64,000 nt of DNA from Pachypanchax playfairii (Eukaryota > Chordata > Actinopteri > Cyprinodontiformes > Aplocheilidae): positions 1,317,608 to 1,381,607 of the forward strand of contig SSNP01000052.1 of the NCBI GenBank assembly GCA_006937955.1. Reading direction: 5' to 3'. This document shows, piece after piece, positions 29,701 through 41,700 of this stretch. The position numbers and the translations under genes are program-made. The notes under the pieces are model-generated. The model was given only the letters and a program-made list of their open reading frames with translations, was not told the DNA's origin and ran no database searches. Position 1 is the first letter of the stretch. Each line of letters begins with the position of its first letter.

Positions 29701-32700
29701 ATTCAGAGGACAAGAGTTGTAAAATAATTTTGGAGGGTTTCTTCAGGCCTTGTGTGCTGTTGTTGTTCAACAAACACATAGTGACTAAAGGAATGGGGGG
29801 TGTTTACTCTGCTGGACCCTGCTAACTTTCTTTTTCCCCTCACAACCCTCCCATTCCTCCTGCTATGCCCCTCCTCCTCTCTCCAGCCCCTTTTGACTGT
29901 CTGTTAGTCTCTATGGGCGGGGGTGCGCATTCCAATACCGTAGCTTTACAAGGCCAATCTCTTTCTGCCTTTTTCCCTGCCTGTTCTGTTCAGCTTAGGA
30001 GAGGGAGTTGATCAGGTCGCTAGCTAGCAGTCAGGCCCAGCGCTGCTCTGTCCTGCTTTGTAAGACAGCTTGCCTCCAACACCCACGATGTGTATTTTTT
30101 CAGTAAAACTAAGGTGAAGCTACTCTTTTTTTCACCACTCTTGCTGCTTTATGGGGTTGAAAGTCCAACACTGAGAAAACTGGAGCAGCTACTCCAGCCC
30201 TGCGATGAAAGAGGCCCACCAGGGTTTGTAGCGATGTAGAGGAGTGGCAAACAAACTGAATCAGGTAAAGGTCAGTTCTGTTGAGCAAACATTGTTGCAC
30301 TTTAAGTCAGAAGTGTGCTACGGAGCAAAGTGTTCTAGCTGCTGAGTTTTAAGGATCAATTTTTTAATGAATCTGTGCGTTCTGATTCATTGTGTAACAG
30401 CTGTTGCTTTTATAAAGTGAGTGCTTCCTGTAACTGAAATATTTACATTGAACAGAAAAGGATTCTTGTGAGCAGATTGTCTTTTGTTGTTCCGCATGTG
30501 TGTTGTGTGTTCTGTTGTCACTCACTTCAGTTCAGTTTAGTCTTTTTATATAGAGCCAATTCACAACAAAAGTCACCTCAAAGCGTTATACAAAAGCAGT
30601 GAGTTCAATTCACATCAAAAGGTCCAGATTCAAAGCCAATTATATACAATCGGTTCATTTGTGTTTTGCTTTTGTAAGAGTCAGGCCTTTTCACACTGAC
30701 TTAAACCATCAGTGGAATTTGACTGTTTGGCTTCAAGTTGGTTTATGTGATTCAAGCTGTCAGACAGCTTTTCTGGTGACTCAGAGAACACTCATTTGAG
30801 CTGCAGAGGATTTTTGAAGCAGATGGTGTTAAGAATTTGATTGGGCAAAATGTAGATTTTTATTGCATGAGAAATTATGGTCATTACCAAAAGGAAAATG
30901 TCTCTAAGTGTTGGATTGCAGGAAGGCAACTCTGAAGCCCTTTCTTACTCTGGTTTACTTAAGTTGTAATCCTAAAGGGCTGGAGCTCTCACCCTTCATC
31001 CTCATGTCCCTCATAACTTGTTCTATCTAGGTTTTACTCAAAGACCTCATGTGTTTTCTTTACTGTACAGATCAGAATAAGAGACCCTAACCAAGGTGGT
31101 CGAGACATCACAGAGGAGATTATGTCAGGGGGCCGTAGTGGCTCCACTCCAACACCACCACAGGTGAGCTGAAGTAACATTGTCTAAATTCTATTCAAAG
31201 ATTTGTTTTTTAATAGAGCTATACAAACTAAATATTACGTTAGAGTTGCTGTTGAAGCCTAAAATATTCAATTACTATTTATACTTATAGTAAATGTTTC
31301 ACATTTAGTTTGTTAGCGTGGTATCTTATATGTAAAAATCAGTAAATGTAAAACTGACGTTCTTTATACCATTGTATTACTTTAACTAACCACTAGAGTT
31401 GAAAAAGATTGCTTGTTCTTACTACTAAGGATATGATCTGCTTTTGTTGTGTGTGTGTCCTCATACAGACAGCCCTATCTGGATCTGATAATACTGCAGT
31501 TTCCCAAGCTAATGGTGAGAGCATCATAACTGCTGCGACACCAGCTTTGGTTGGACCAGGTGAGTCAAACAAACTTTAGTTACTACTTGTATTTCTGTGT
31601 GTTTGTTTGTGTGATGCAAACCGGGAAGTAATACCACATGAAGGGTTGCATATCACCACCTACCGTAGCGGTGGTGAGTGCACTGTTTCGCTTCTCAGTG
31701 TGACATGAAAATTGGGACAGAGCTCTCAACGGGGGGGTTGATCTATTAGTTGAATTTCTGCCAATAGCTTGATTTAGATGTGCATGGAAACATAGTGACT
31801 GGTGGCTTAGTTGGGAAACACTGGGTTAGCCTGTGCTCCCTGTACCAGAGGAGCTGTGGTTTATTCCAGATTCTCTAAATTCCCATGTCAGTTAGTCTTA
31901 AGACATACCTGTTATGCTAATTGGTGATTCCTTTTTTGCTCACATTGAAGTGAAACCTATCACCCAGGTAGACTTTTATTTAGCCTTTTAATAGGCTTGT
32001 AGCACCATTTTAGTGGCATTCTTGAGACATTTTGCCATTACAAATCTGAGTGTCCTGGTGGGTCTTCATTCTGCTTCACAACCGGGTAGTAATTGAAGAG
32101 ACAAGTTACAGGGACATCACTTCAGAAGGGTTTTTCATAAACAGGTATTGAAAATTTCTTTTGCATTAACATGGGTGACATGTTTGGCTGGATTTTTATT
32201 CTGCGATAGGATGTAATTGGACTTGCAGCAATCATTTACATACTCTTTTGTAATGCTCGATACAGAAGATCAGTCTTGATACCACATCAAATTAAATTCT
32301 GACTGAAACTCCTCATACAGATTATTACTGTGTAAATGATCACACTGTTTTTTCTATAATTTTTTAAATCAAGGGTAAATTGGATACAGGTCAATACTTA
32401 CCTGGAGATCCTTGATCAAGATCAGGTTTTTATGTAAAGTTTTAATCACAGCAAGCCTAAAGGCTTGAGGCACATCATTAAAGATATATTGATCATCTCC
32501 AAAAATTGATATGGGAAAACCTCTAGACTAGACCACTAGAACGTCCACAGCCCAGCCAAGTGGCTGGATTAATTATAATTTGCATGCCCAAAGAGCAGCC
32601 CTCTACATTGTTTGCACATGGACAGCACAGCCATTAGGCTTTTCTAATTTGCAAGCCGAGTGTTGGACAAGTTTTTCATTATTTCCCCTCACTTCTGTTA

Positions 32701-35700
32701 CTTCCTAGTAAGAGATCGACACAACTTACCGTATGTTTTTCATTTCTTGCTGAGATTTGTTGCTGATGCACAAGTTTTAAACAAACCTTCTTTTACATAC
32801 AAAATATTGCAATGAGTGCTGGTCCGGTGACTGAACTGTTCTGTAGTTATGGCTCGGTTTCAGCCTACAGGAACCATATTTGTTTGCTAGTAAAAGCAAC
32901 TTGTTGTAGAGAACAGCAGCTCTTCCATCAGGTGTGGAGACGCTACAGAGTCAGACCCGCCTCAGTCAGACCACGCGGTGAGTTGCTTCATGTGGACCAG
33001 AGTCTGGGGGTGGACAAAATCTTATTGTTTGCGATATATCGTTTAAAAACTCTCCTCACCATAAAAATGTGTCTCCTCGCGATAATAACGATAAGTCATG
33101 CTGATGATGTAGTTTTGTGCGTGCCTGATTCACGTGCTGAGTGGCGGAAGGCAGAGGTGAGGCTGAGGAAGAGCTTGTAAAGCGAGAAGCTAACTCCACA
33201 ATTTGGAACTGGCTTGGTTATAGAAAATCAGATGAGGAGTAAACTACTGTAATATGCAAAGTTTGCAGAAAAGCTATGGTTACAAAGAGTGGAATCACAT
33301 CCAATCACATCCACTATACAGTCATGTGACTTCACCCCAGACAGATATTAGTCCCACTGAGTCCAGAATGTTGATAAATTGCGTCCGCCTGAAGCTGTTG
33401 CAGCTGATCACCTGTGCTCGGATGCAAAGGCAAAATATTTTCTGTCTAAAACAAACAACTGCACACTATCACCATATCACCGATTTCATTCACAGCCCTA
33501 GTCACTTCTGAGTCTAAAAGGACCTCTTAAGAAATACAGAAGGGAGTGGGAAAAGAACCCTGAATTAAAAGGCTGGTTGAATCCACACAATAACAAGAAC
33601 ATCACATTTACAAGAAAATTATGCAAGTTAGGCCATTTGATATAGGCTGATAAATGGCGACTCCTACCTGTAGCTCAGTTATTGATTCAGTCCATGGCAA
33701 AGAACTCACGTATCTGCCCTGGCTCTTCTCAAGCAAACTGAAACTTCCTGCAAGATCCTCTGTTCTCCTCATGCCATGCACGCCTCACTTCTCCACCCAG
33801 CCAAAAAAATCCTCTGAACCATCCTCCAGCCGAACCCGCAGCCAGATTTCCCTCACTTCAGCCACCTGCTGCTTTGTGTTAGCGTAAGCAGCTAAAAACC
33901 TTCCCACACAACCCTGCTAAGTCACATGTCGGGAATCCCCTTCGGCAAGCAAATAAGGTCAATAATCACTACATATCCCCGGTTCGTCCAGTTGCTCGAC
34001 CTGCAGACTCCACAGTACCAGCCTCACTGTGCCGGACTATTCACCGTGTTAGGGAACCGGCAATGGTGCCCGCTGCTCTGCCAGCTATTGGCTGGTAAAT
34101 GTAATCAAAATTCCAGCGTCATGCCCATCAGAATAAATATTTTATTTTATTTTTCTTCAAATATAATTTCTAAAGAACATGCTGTATTTTCATTCTACAA
34201 CCCTCTAAACACCCCGTGGAGGTATTATTTTGTTACAAATATTGCTTTTATTGTACCTTTGAGTCGTTGCTACTGAGGGTTAGAGGGATTCATGGTTCTA
34301 CAGGAACTGGATTGTTTATTAGTCTGGCTACAGAACTAAAAAGAAACGTGGGGTTGTTCTTGTCCTCCTCCATTAGAATCAGAATTGGTTTGCAAGTGTT
34401 ACCAGCACAATGCAAGGAATTTGTCTTGAGTGAAGCTTCAGAGAATACATTTAAGTAAGAATAACAAACACAAGAACGAGCAGTATTTACATGACCAATG
34501 TGCTATAATGCAAATGTCTCTGCATTACTTAATAAACTGTAAGATGCAGTGGGGGATGGCATGTGATTGTTTAGATAGCATATGTACGGAGTCCTACTGG
34601 GCCTTATCCAATAGGCCAGAAGCAGTAGTACTCAGCTCTGACGTTGCGAAGGCCTCTCTTGTATGTGAACACACCATCCCTCCAATTTTTACAAAAAAAT
34701 CTTCCAACATGATGGAATGTAATTTTCTTTCCTTCTTGCAGTTGTTTGTAAAGTATGCAGCTCTGAATTAAAGCACTGAGCCTCCTGTGACTGATACATA
34801 TGTTAAGCTTTTTGTTAGAGAGCAGCTAGCTGTGTAAAATGTACCAAACTATTAAAAGTTTATGCAAGGTCGCGTTAAGTTCAGGTTGTAATACATTTTA
34901 GGTTCATGCTGAAGTTTCACTTGAAAGCCAAATATTCTTAACTTTTTGTCTCACGTGAGTTTCTTGCTAGCATAACACTTTTAACATTCTAACTCTACTC
35001 TTGACAAATCTTCATTTGTATTGCCCCACTTCATCCTCCTATATTGCATAAAATTTGTATTAGATAGCAGAGTCTATTGTAAGTGAAAGAATTGTAACAC
35101 AAGTGAAACTTAAGAGACTAGCTGATGGTTAGACTTGGCTTTGTGAAGGCTGTTGCTTTTTTGTTCTAGTGTATTTTGTGACTTTGCCAAAGGAATATTC
35201 TAAATTTAAAACTAAAGGATTATTCTAGTAAATGGGATTCAGTTTTTCTTGGTGAAATTAATGGTTAATATGTGTTTTCAGCAATGGGGCATATGTTGTT
35301 TTTTGTTTTCTTTTCATTCCACCATAAGATATAACGCAAGAAACCAGTCAGGTCAGCCGAGATGAAACAGGTTGTCTACATTTGAAATTCTTAAATTGGT
35401 CAGAGCCAAGTATTTTTAGGACATGAACTATTTTTCTGTTTTCAAGTTAAACCACAAAATTAAAGCCAGAGTTCTTTTCGTTACATCACAGATGTACAGT
35501 TTTCTCTTATTCAGTTTACAGTGTTTGTGATAAATTAAGTGTAGTGACAGAGCATACAACAGGTTTTATAGCCACATTAAAAGTTAAGTGTTTACAGCTT
35601 AACTTGAGGGTGGTGAAAAAGACACTTTCATTGCACGAGGAAATTAGAGATACACCTCTTTTTCATAGTGTTTGCTCACATTAACATGACTAAAACAAGA

Positions 35701-38700
35701 AAGATGTAGATTTTCATTTCATGTCTATCAGGTTGCTAAATAAAGATAGGGGGGTGGATGGGAGGGGAATAATTGTAAAACAACCCAAGAACTTGTGACC
35801 TGGACTGTGTGACACATTTTCATCTGTTTTATGAACTTTTTTCTGACTCTTGTCTCTCCAGATGACAAAGAGAAACATACTCCACCTCCTCTGTCTCAGA
35901 CCCCTGAACCTGCTTCGGCTGTGCCCATCCCCTCAGAAACCACCTACTCTGACAACACTAAGACGTCTGTCCCTCCCTTACTGTCAGAGTCAAAGAGCAC
36001 CCCTTTCAGCGCCATTTCCACACTTGCACCCTGTGCTCCTGTTGCAGACACGATGGATGCCCCTAAACCTCAAAGGGGAACCACACCTACCCTCCAAGTA
36101 GCACCTGAGGTACCTGCCTACCCAGCACCCCTACCTGACCACGTTCTTACTTCTGCAAAGAACCAAACAGACAAGACAGATAAAGAGGCAGAAGAGGAGG
36201 CGGTCAAAGAGGAAGACACTAAAGTGGAAGAGGCAGATATCTCTTTAGACACATCCAGTGCTCAGCCTTCCAGCACCAACGGTGTGGCTGAGATGGAGCT
36301 GGAAAGGCCCTCAGTGACAATGTCGCTCAGTCACTCTGAGGACCCTCTAGATTCTCCTATTGCACAGCCAGAGGAGCTGTGTCTACCCAATGGCCTCCCA
36401 CTCCCAGCTCCTCAGGACCCTCAGGCTCCTGCCATCTGCACATCTGAGCGTGATGACAGTCCCATAGCTGAGCCAGATGTTAGTCAGCAGCGTGTCATGG
36501 AGATCTCTGTCGCTGAAGCAGCCAAACAAGCCGTAGTATCAGCTGTACCTGCTGACCAATCAGCATCTGACGAGGAAGTCCCCATCGAACCAGTCGCCCA
36601 GGCAAACCCTCCTCAGCCTGAAACTCTAGATGCGAGTTCCAAGGCTGTCCTGGATGTTAAGGAGGAACCTTCAGTGCCCCATTCTAATGCCAAGGAAGAG
36701 ACACCTGCAGAACCTCTTTCCACAGCCAATACCACACCAGAAGCAATGTCTGCTCTTCCGCCTCCCACTGCAGTGGAGAAAGAGGACTCCCCTCCTACTC
36801 AGCCTGTCCCCCCTACCCCTGTTGAAACTTCTATGCAAGGTCAGTTTCTTTGTGATATTCTACAAAAATCATTTTTGTATAAAAAAATGTGTTCCTACAA
36901 ACTACCAGAAAGCCTTTTTTTCAACTGACTCCACTATTTATTTAAGATCTTTTTCAGCAGAAAAATGCTTCTAACAACATGCAGTAATCGGAGGCTGATT
37001 GTCCTCTTTTCTAGCTGCCGTGTCTGTGCCAAAGAAGAAGAGGAAGTTGAAGGATCTGAACAAAAAGGAGGCTGTAGGAGATCTCTTAGATGCCTTTAAA
37101 GAGGTAGTGCTTTTTTTAGTAATTTGCAATACTCGTTTTCTCATTCAAACCTCTGTTGGAAAAATACCAACCTGAACCCAACAGAATAACAAAAACACTC
37201 AGATACTTTTGATTTTCAGTAAGATTGAGAAAGTAGAATGTCCTGTGTCTGACAAATCAGTGTTCAGGGATTCACTACAGAAAATGCAGACAACACAGAT
37301 AAACAGAACACCCCCTCCCTCTGTCGCTTTCAGTCAGCCTATATGTCTATATGAATGTCTGCAGTTTTCCTTTTTACATTTCTGATTTGCATTTAAAATC
37401 CTACAAAATGTTGATTACCAGAACAGAATGATAAACATTTAGTTATGGTATTTACAGAGACAGAATCTATTTCTCAGGTACCTAAAAAAGACACATGCAG
37501 GAGGAGAGAAATAACCTAAGCTGATTTTTAATATACTGTACATGATTTATTCTGAATTTGGATATAAATGTTAATTTTTTTTAATTCTCCTATTGGACTT
37601 TTCTCATCAAGGAGCAGGTAGTTGTGCAACCTGAGCCTGAGCCGGCCCCTGCCCCAGCGCCAGAGCCAAAGCCCGCTGCTGCTACCCCTCCTGCCTCAGA
37701 GGAGGCAGACTTGACCTGGGAGGATAAGGAGGACAAGCTGGATGCTGAGAACATTCAGCCTGATCCTCACAAGCCGCCCGCCACTGACAAGAAGTACCAG
37801 TACAAAGAAGGTGGGTCCCTGAACTTTTCAATTTTTCAACTTTTCAATTCAAATTTGGAATTTGAATTGGTGATTTATAATTCCCAGCAGCTTTCTTTTA
37901 TCTTTTATGCAGCTAAAAGTACTAAATAAATTCTGGCACAGATCAATTCATTTGGATTGGGGGGAGGGGGGTGTATCGGTGTATGTATATGGGGGTNNNN
38001 NNNNNNGGGGGGGGGGGGGGTTGATATTATGTTTTATACTGTAAAGCACTTGGAATTGCACTAATGCACGAAAAACACTTTATAAATAAAGTTTTGATTG
38101 ATTTTGATCAATTAAACATGTCAAGTATTAAGAGATTTTTTTAATTGTATGTTTCTGTTTCAGATCTGTCGAAGCCAATCAACCCAGAAGAGAAGAAGAA
38201 GTATGACAGGGAGTTTCTTCTGGGATTCCAGTTCAGCTCAGCCAGCATGAACAAACCTGAGGGTTTACCAGCCATCAGTGATGTTGTCTTAGACAAGGTG
38301 CAAACATTTAACCCTGAGGCATAGCCATGTGTTTCATCCTAAACAGCTGGGACTGTTATGTTCTAATATTCTTGTTTATTCACTGTTGGACACGATCTCT
38401 TTGAAAGATTTGAGAAAGTCAATGTGTAACACCTTGAAAGTTAATTTTCAAAAGTGTAACAGAAGATTTAATGTTTGCATAAACAGCTGTCTTACAATGA
38501 ATATTGTTCTATTATGTTTAGGCAAACAAAACTCCTCTTCGCCAACTTGACCCCAGTCGCCTCCCGGGAATAAACTGTGGTCCTGACTTCACACCCTCCT
38601 TCGCCAACCTTGGCAGGCCTAGCATGGGGGGAGGAAGAGGACCAGTGAGTCAACTGTGTGATCCCATATTTCACACATAAAGATAACAATCTTAAGAATT

Positions 38701-41700
38701 AAATGGTGACACTGTGTTTCACTCTGTTTGTCTTCAGCCACCTGGGATGGGTATTGGAATGGGTGGTCCGCGTCGCTCTCAACAGGTCCAGAGGAAAGAG
38801 CCAAGAAAGATCATCACCAGCATGTCGCTCAATGATGACGTGCAGCTCAACAAGGCAGAGAAGGCTTGGAAACCTTCAGTGAAGAAGCCCGTTCGCAGCA
38901 ACGTGGCAGAAGACATCGATGAGAACAATCCAGAACATATTAAAACTCAAGAGCTGTTTAAACGGGTCCGCAGTATTCTCAACAAACTCACCCCTCAAAA
39001 GTTTCAGCAGCTCATGAAACAGGTGCAGGAACTGACGATTGACACGGAAGAGAGACTAAAAGGAGTCATAGACCTCACGTTTGAAAAGGCCATATCAGAA
39101 CCAGACTTTTCAGTGGCCTACGCAAACATGTGCCGCTGTCTTTCAGGGGTAAGTGGTACCACAATTAATATAAGAACACATGATAATGTGTTTAAAATGC
39201 AAGATGGTGTCTCTTATACACATTATGTTAAATAAACAGAAATCGATAGTTGCAATTTGCATTTTTCTGCTAAAATCTTTGTCAAAGTAGAAAAAAACTT
39301 CTAATTGAAACACATTTCTGTTTCCTGACAAAGACAGTCAAGTGTTCAGTCTCTTAAAGTGTCTCTGACATGTGATTTTTGTTATTTTACCACTTACTAT
39401 CAATCAGTATTGCATTTGTGCCCCGTAGCCAATTTTACACACAAATATGGATGCACAGATCTTTGTTATTAAAGCTTCAAATATGCATCTTTGCAGTCTT
39501 GCAGCACAATTTTGGGAAACAGCAGATGATCCTAAGTGCATGCACAGTTACTGGAAGTGATGAAAAAAGGTAACAGGGACAAACCATGGCAGAAAAATTG
39601 AGAATCAGATGAAGAATCTGTTGTTTCTGAAGGTTTTTCTCTTTCTGAACGAGAAATCAACTCAGAAGAGTCAATATCAAGAGAACAAAGCCAGTTCCAC
39701 TGGCTTCAAGTTGTGTTGCTCAAACATAGTCAGTGTCAGTGTCATCGTGGGTGCAACGATGGGGAAATAACGTCACAACCAAAAGCTGCATCTGATGCAT
39801 ATTGTGATAATTTGAGCTCACAGACGTGTTTGCTGGTTCCCACCGAAACTTCAGTTAAGCCTTACGTGTCCAGGCTGTTGATGCCAGTGGAAAACTGTGG
39901 AGTTGCGCTGTTTTTTTTGTTTTTTTTCTTGTAGTTGTTTTCTAATATGATTCTCTTTGATATTTTCAGCTTAAAGTCACAACCCCAGATAAACCGGTCG
40001 CTGTGAATTTCCGCAAGCTGCTACTAAATCGATGTCAGAAGGAGTTTGAAAAAGATAAAGACGATGACGAGATCTTTGAGAAGAAGCAGAAAGAGCTGGA
40101 AGCTGCTTCAGGGGTATAATACTCATGTTGACTCATAAGCATAACTAATTATTAAACTTTGGTGTGTGATGACAAACCTTTAAGGTTGATGCTGTGTTGG
40201 GAGTCAGTTTTTTTGTCTTTTTTTGTAAAGATTCCATAAATCATGGGCTGTCATTTTTAAACTAATTATCTGAATAATCTGAGATGCATTTAATACTTTT
40301 AAAGTTTAATGTTGGAACTTTTTTGTCTTCATATTTGCATGACAGGAGGAGGAGAAACAGCACCTTATCGAAGAGCTAGAAGAGGCTAAAGACAAAGCCA
40401 GGAGGCGCTCACTAGGCAACATCAAGTTCATTGGCGAGTTGTTCAAACTCAAAATGCTCACAGAAGTCATCATGCATGACTGCATTGTAAAGCTGCTGAA
40501 AAATCACGACGAGGAGTCTCTGGAGTGCCTGTGCAGACTGTTGTCCACCATCGGCAAGGACCTAGACTTTGAGAAGGCCAAGGTACTGAACATTTCTATA
40601 TATTAGAAATAATAATGTGACTTAATCTTTAAAAAACGTTGCGCACATACTAAACAGTTTGTGCTTGTCTTCAGCCTCGTATGGACCAGTACTTTACCCA
40701 GATGGAAAAAATAATAAAGGAGAGGAAGACCACCTCAAGGATCCGGTTCATGTTGCAGGATGTGTTGGATCTTCGGCGGGTAAGTTAAAACACAGACGGG
40801 TTCTGTTTATAAAACATAGTTGCTTTACACTGATAACATGACGGTGCCAATCTAATTTGCTTTTAGACATCAGAACGGAACCAAAAACACAAGAATCACA
40901 CAATAATGTTTTCAAAACCTGTTCGTTAAGTAGGATTTTAGCAATAGCAAAGAGTTGCTGACAGATTAAACTGAGAAACCAAGTTTTGTGTTACATCATT
41001 TAGAAATGCATGATACTGATTTATTACTTTGTCTGAGGATACTGTCACCCAACATCAATTTGCTTTATATTATCCTGGTTGGATCTGTTACTCACCCAGA
41101 CGTTACTGTTTTCTGCATCAGCGTGTTTTATGTGGATTATCATCTAATCTCAGTTTGGGGGTTTTTGAATCCTGTGTGTTTAGGCATTGCCAATCTGCCG
41201 AACCGTTGACTATTAACAAGTGAAATAAACCATCACATCAGCCCAACATACATTAGACAACAGAATAATCTGTCCTTAATGTGTCAGAAGCAGCAAATAT
41301 GGGTGATGTGAAAGATTTGAGCTACTTTTTTTAGAAGTAACGTCTCATCAAATTTTCCTTTTGGGATTTATAAAGTATGATTGATTTGAATTAAAGTACT
41401 GGCTGCAAGGTAGGACAGTTGCTAGCTCTGTTGCCTTGCAGCAAGAATGTCCTAGGTTCAAAACCAGCCAGGACCTTCCTGTATGTGGTTGACATGCTCT
41501 CCCTGTGTCTGCATGTGTGAGTTGTCTCCGGGGACTCAAGGTAGAGCCCTGCACTCCCGCGGGACCCGACGCAAAGCAATGCGGTGCGGGACAAATAGAG
41601 AAAGCTCATTGCGGGAGCGGGCGGAGCGGTGATAAGCTGCAGTCCCGCAAACTAAAAATAAAACTAAAATATAAATGATAAATTATTAATTCATCTATAC

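Larger units (their letters stand above)
26824..31070 (+). other. eif4g1: eif4g1 intron with possible internal promoter
   Basis: A 4.2-kb intron holding the Tc1 fragments and the fold-back region. Near 29870-30059 there is a CT-rich tract, a GGGCGGGGGT box and then GCGCTGCTCTG...TTT|GTAAGA, a usable donor at 30059/30060. This could be a non-coding alternative first exon for isoforms starting at ATG 31122, but nothing proves it. A common fish repeat with ATATAGAGCCAATTCACAAC lies at about 30530-30610. Confidence 0.35.
26681..31163 (+). other. eif4g1: eif4g1 exons encoding the PABP-binding segment
   Basis: The two exons 26681-26823 and 31071-31163 (residues about 165-243) read AGAYYPAQ, then KRERKQ | IRIRDPNQGGRDITEEIMSG. 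In human eIF4G1 this region binds the RRM domains of poly(A)-binding protein. The KRERK...DPNQGG...ITEEIMSG core is almost unchanged. The Met of EEIMSG (ATG 31122-31124) corresponds to the start of the shortest human eIF4GI isoform. Confidence 0.85.

Noticed and set aside
33654..34276. Open frames of 77 and 116 codons in an eif4g1 intron
   Set aside because: No recognisable domain, no splice structure, codon use unlike the real exons.
39540..39640. C/D-box snoRNA in an eif4g1 intron
   Set aside because: Human EIF4G1 hosts a snoRNA and a GTGATGA box is present, but I found no paired termini or convincing D box. A snoRNA covariance or snoscan search would decide.
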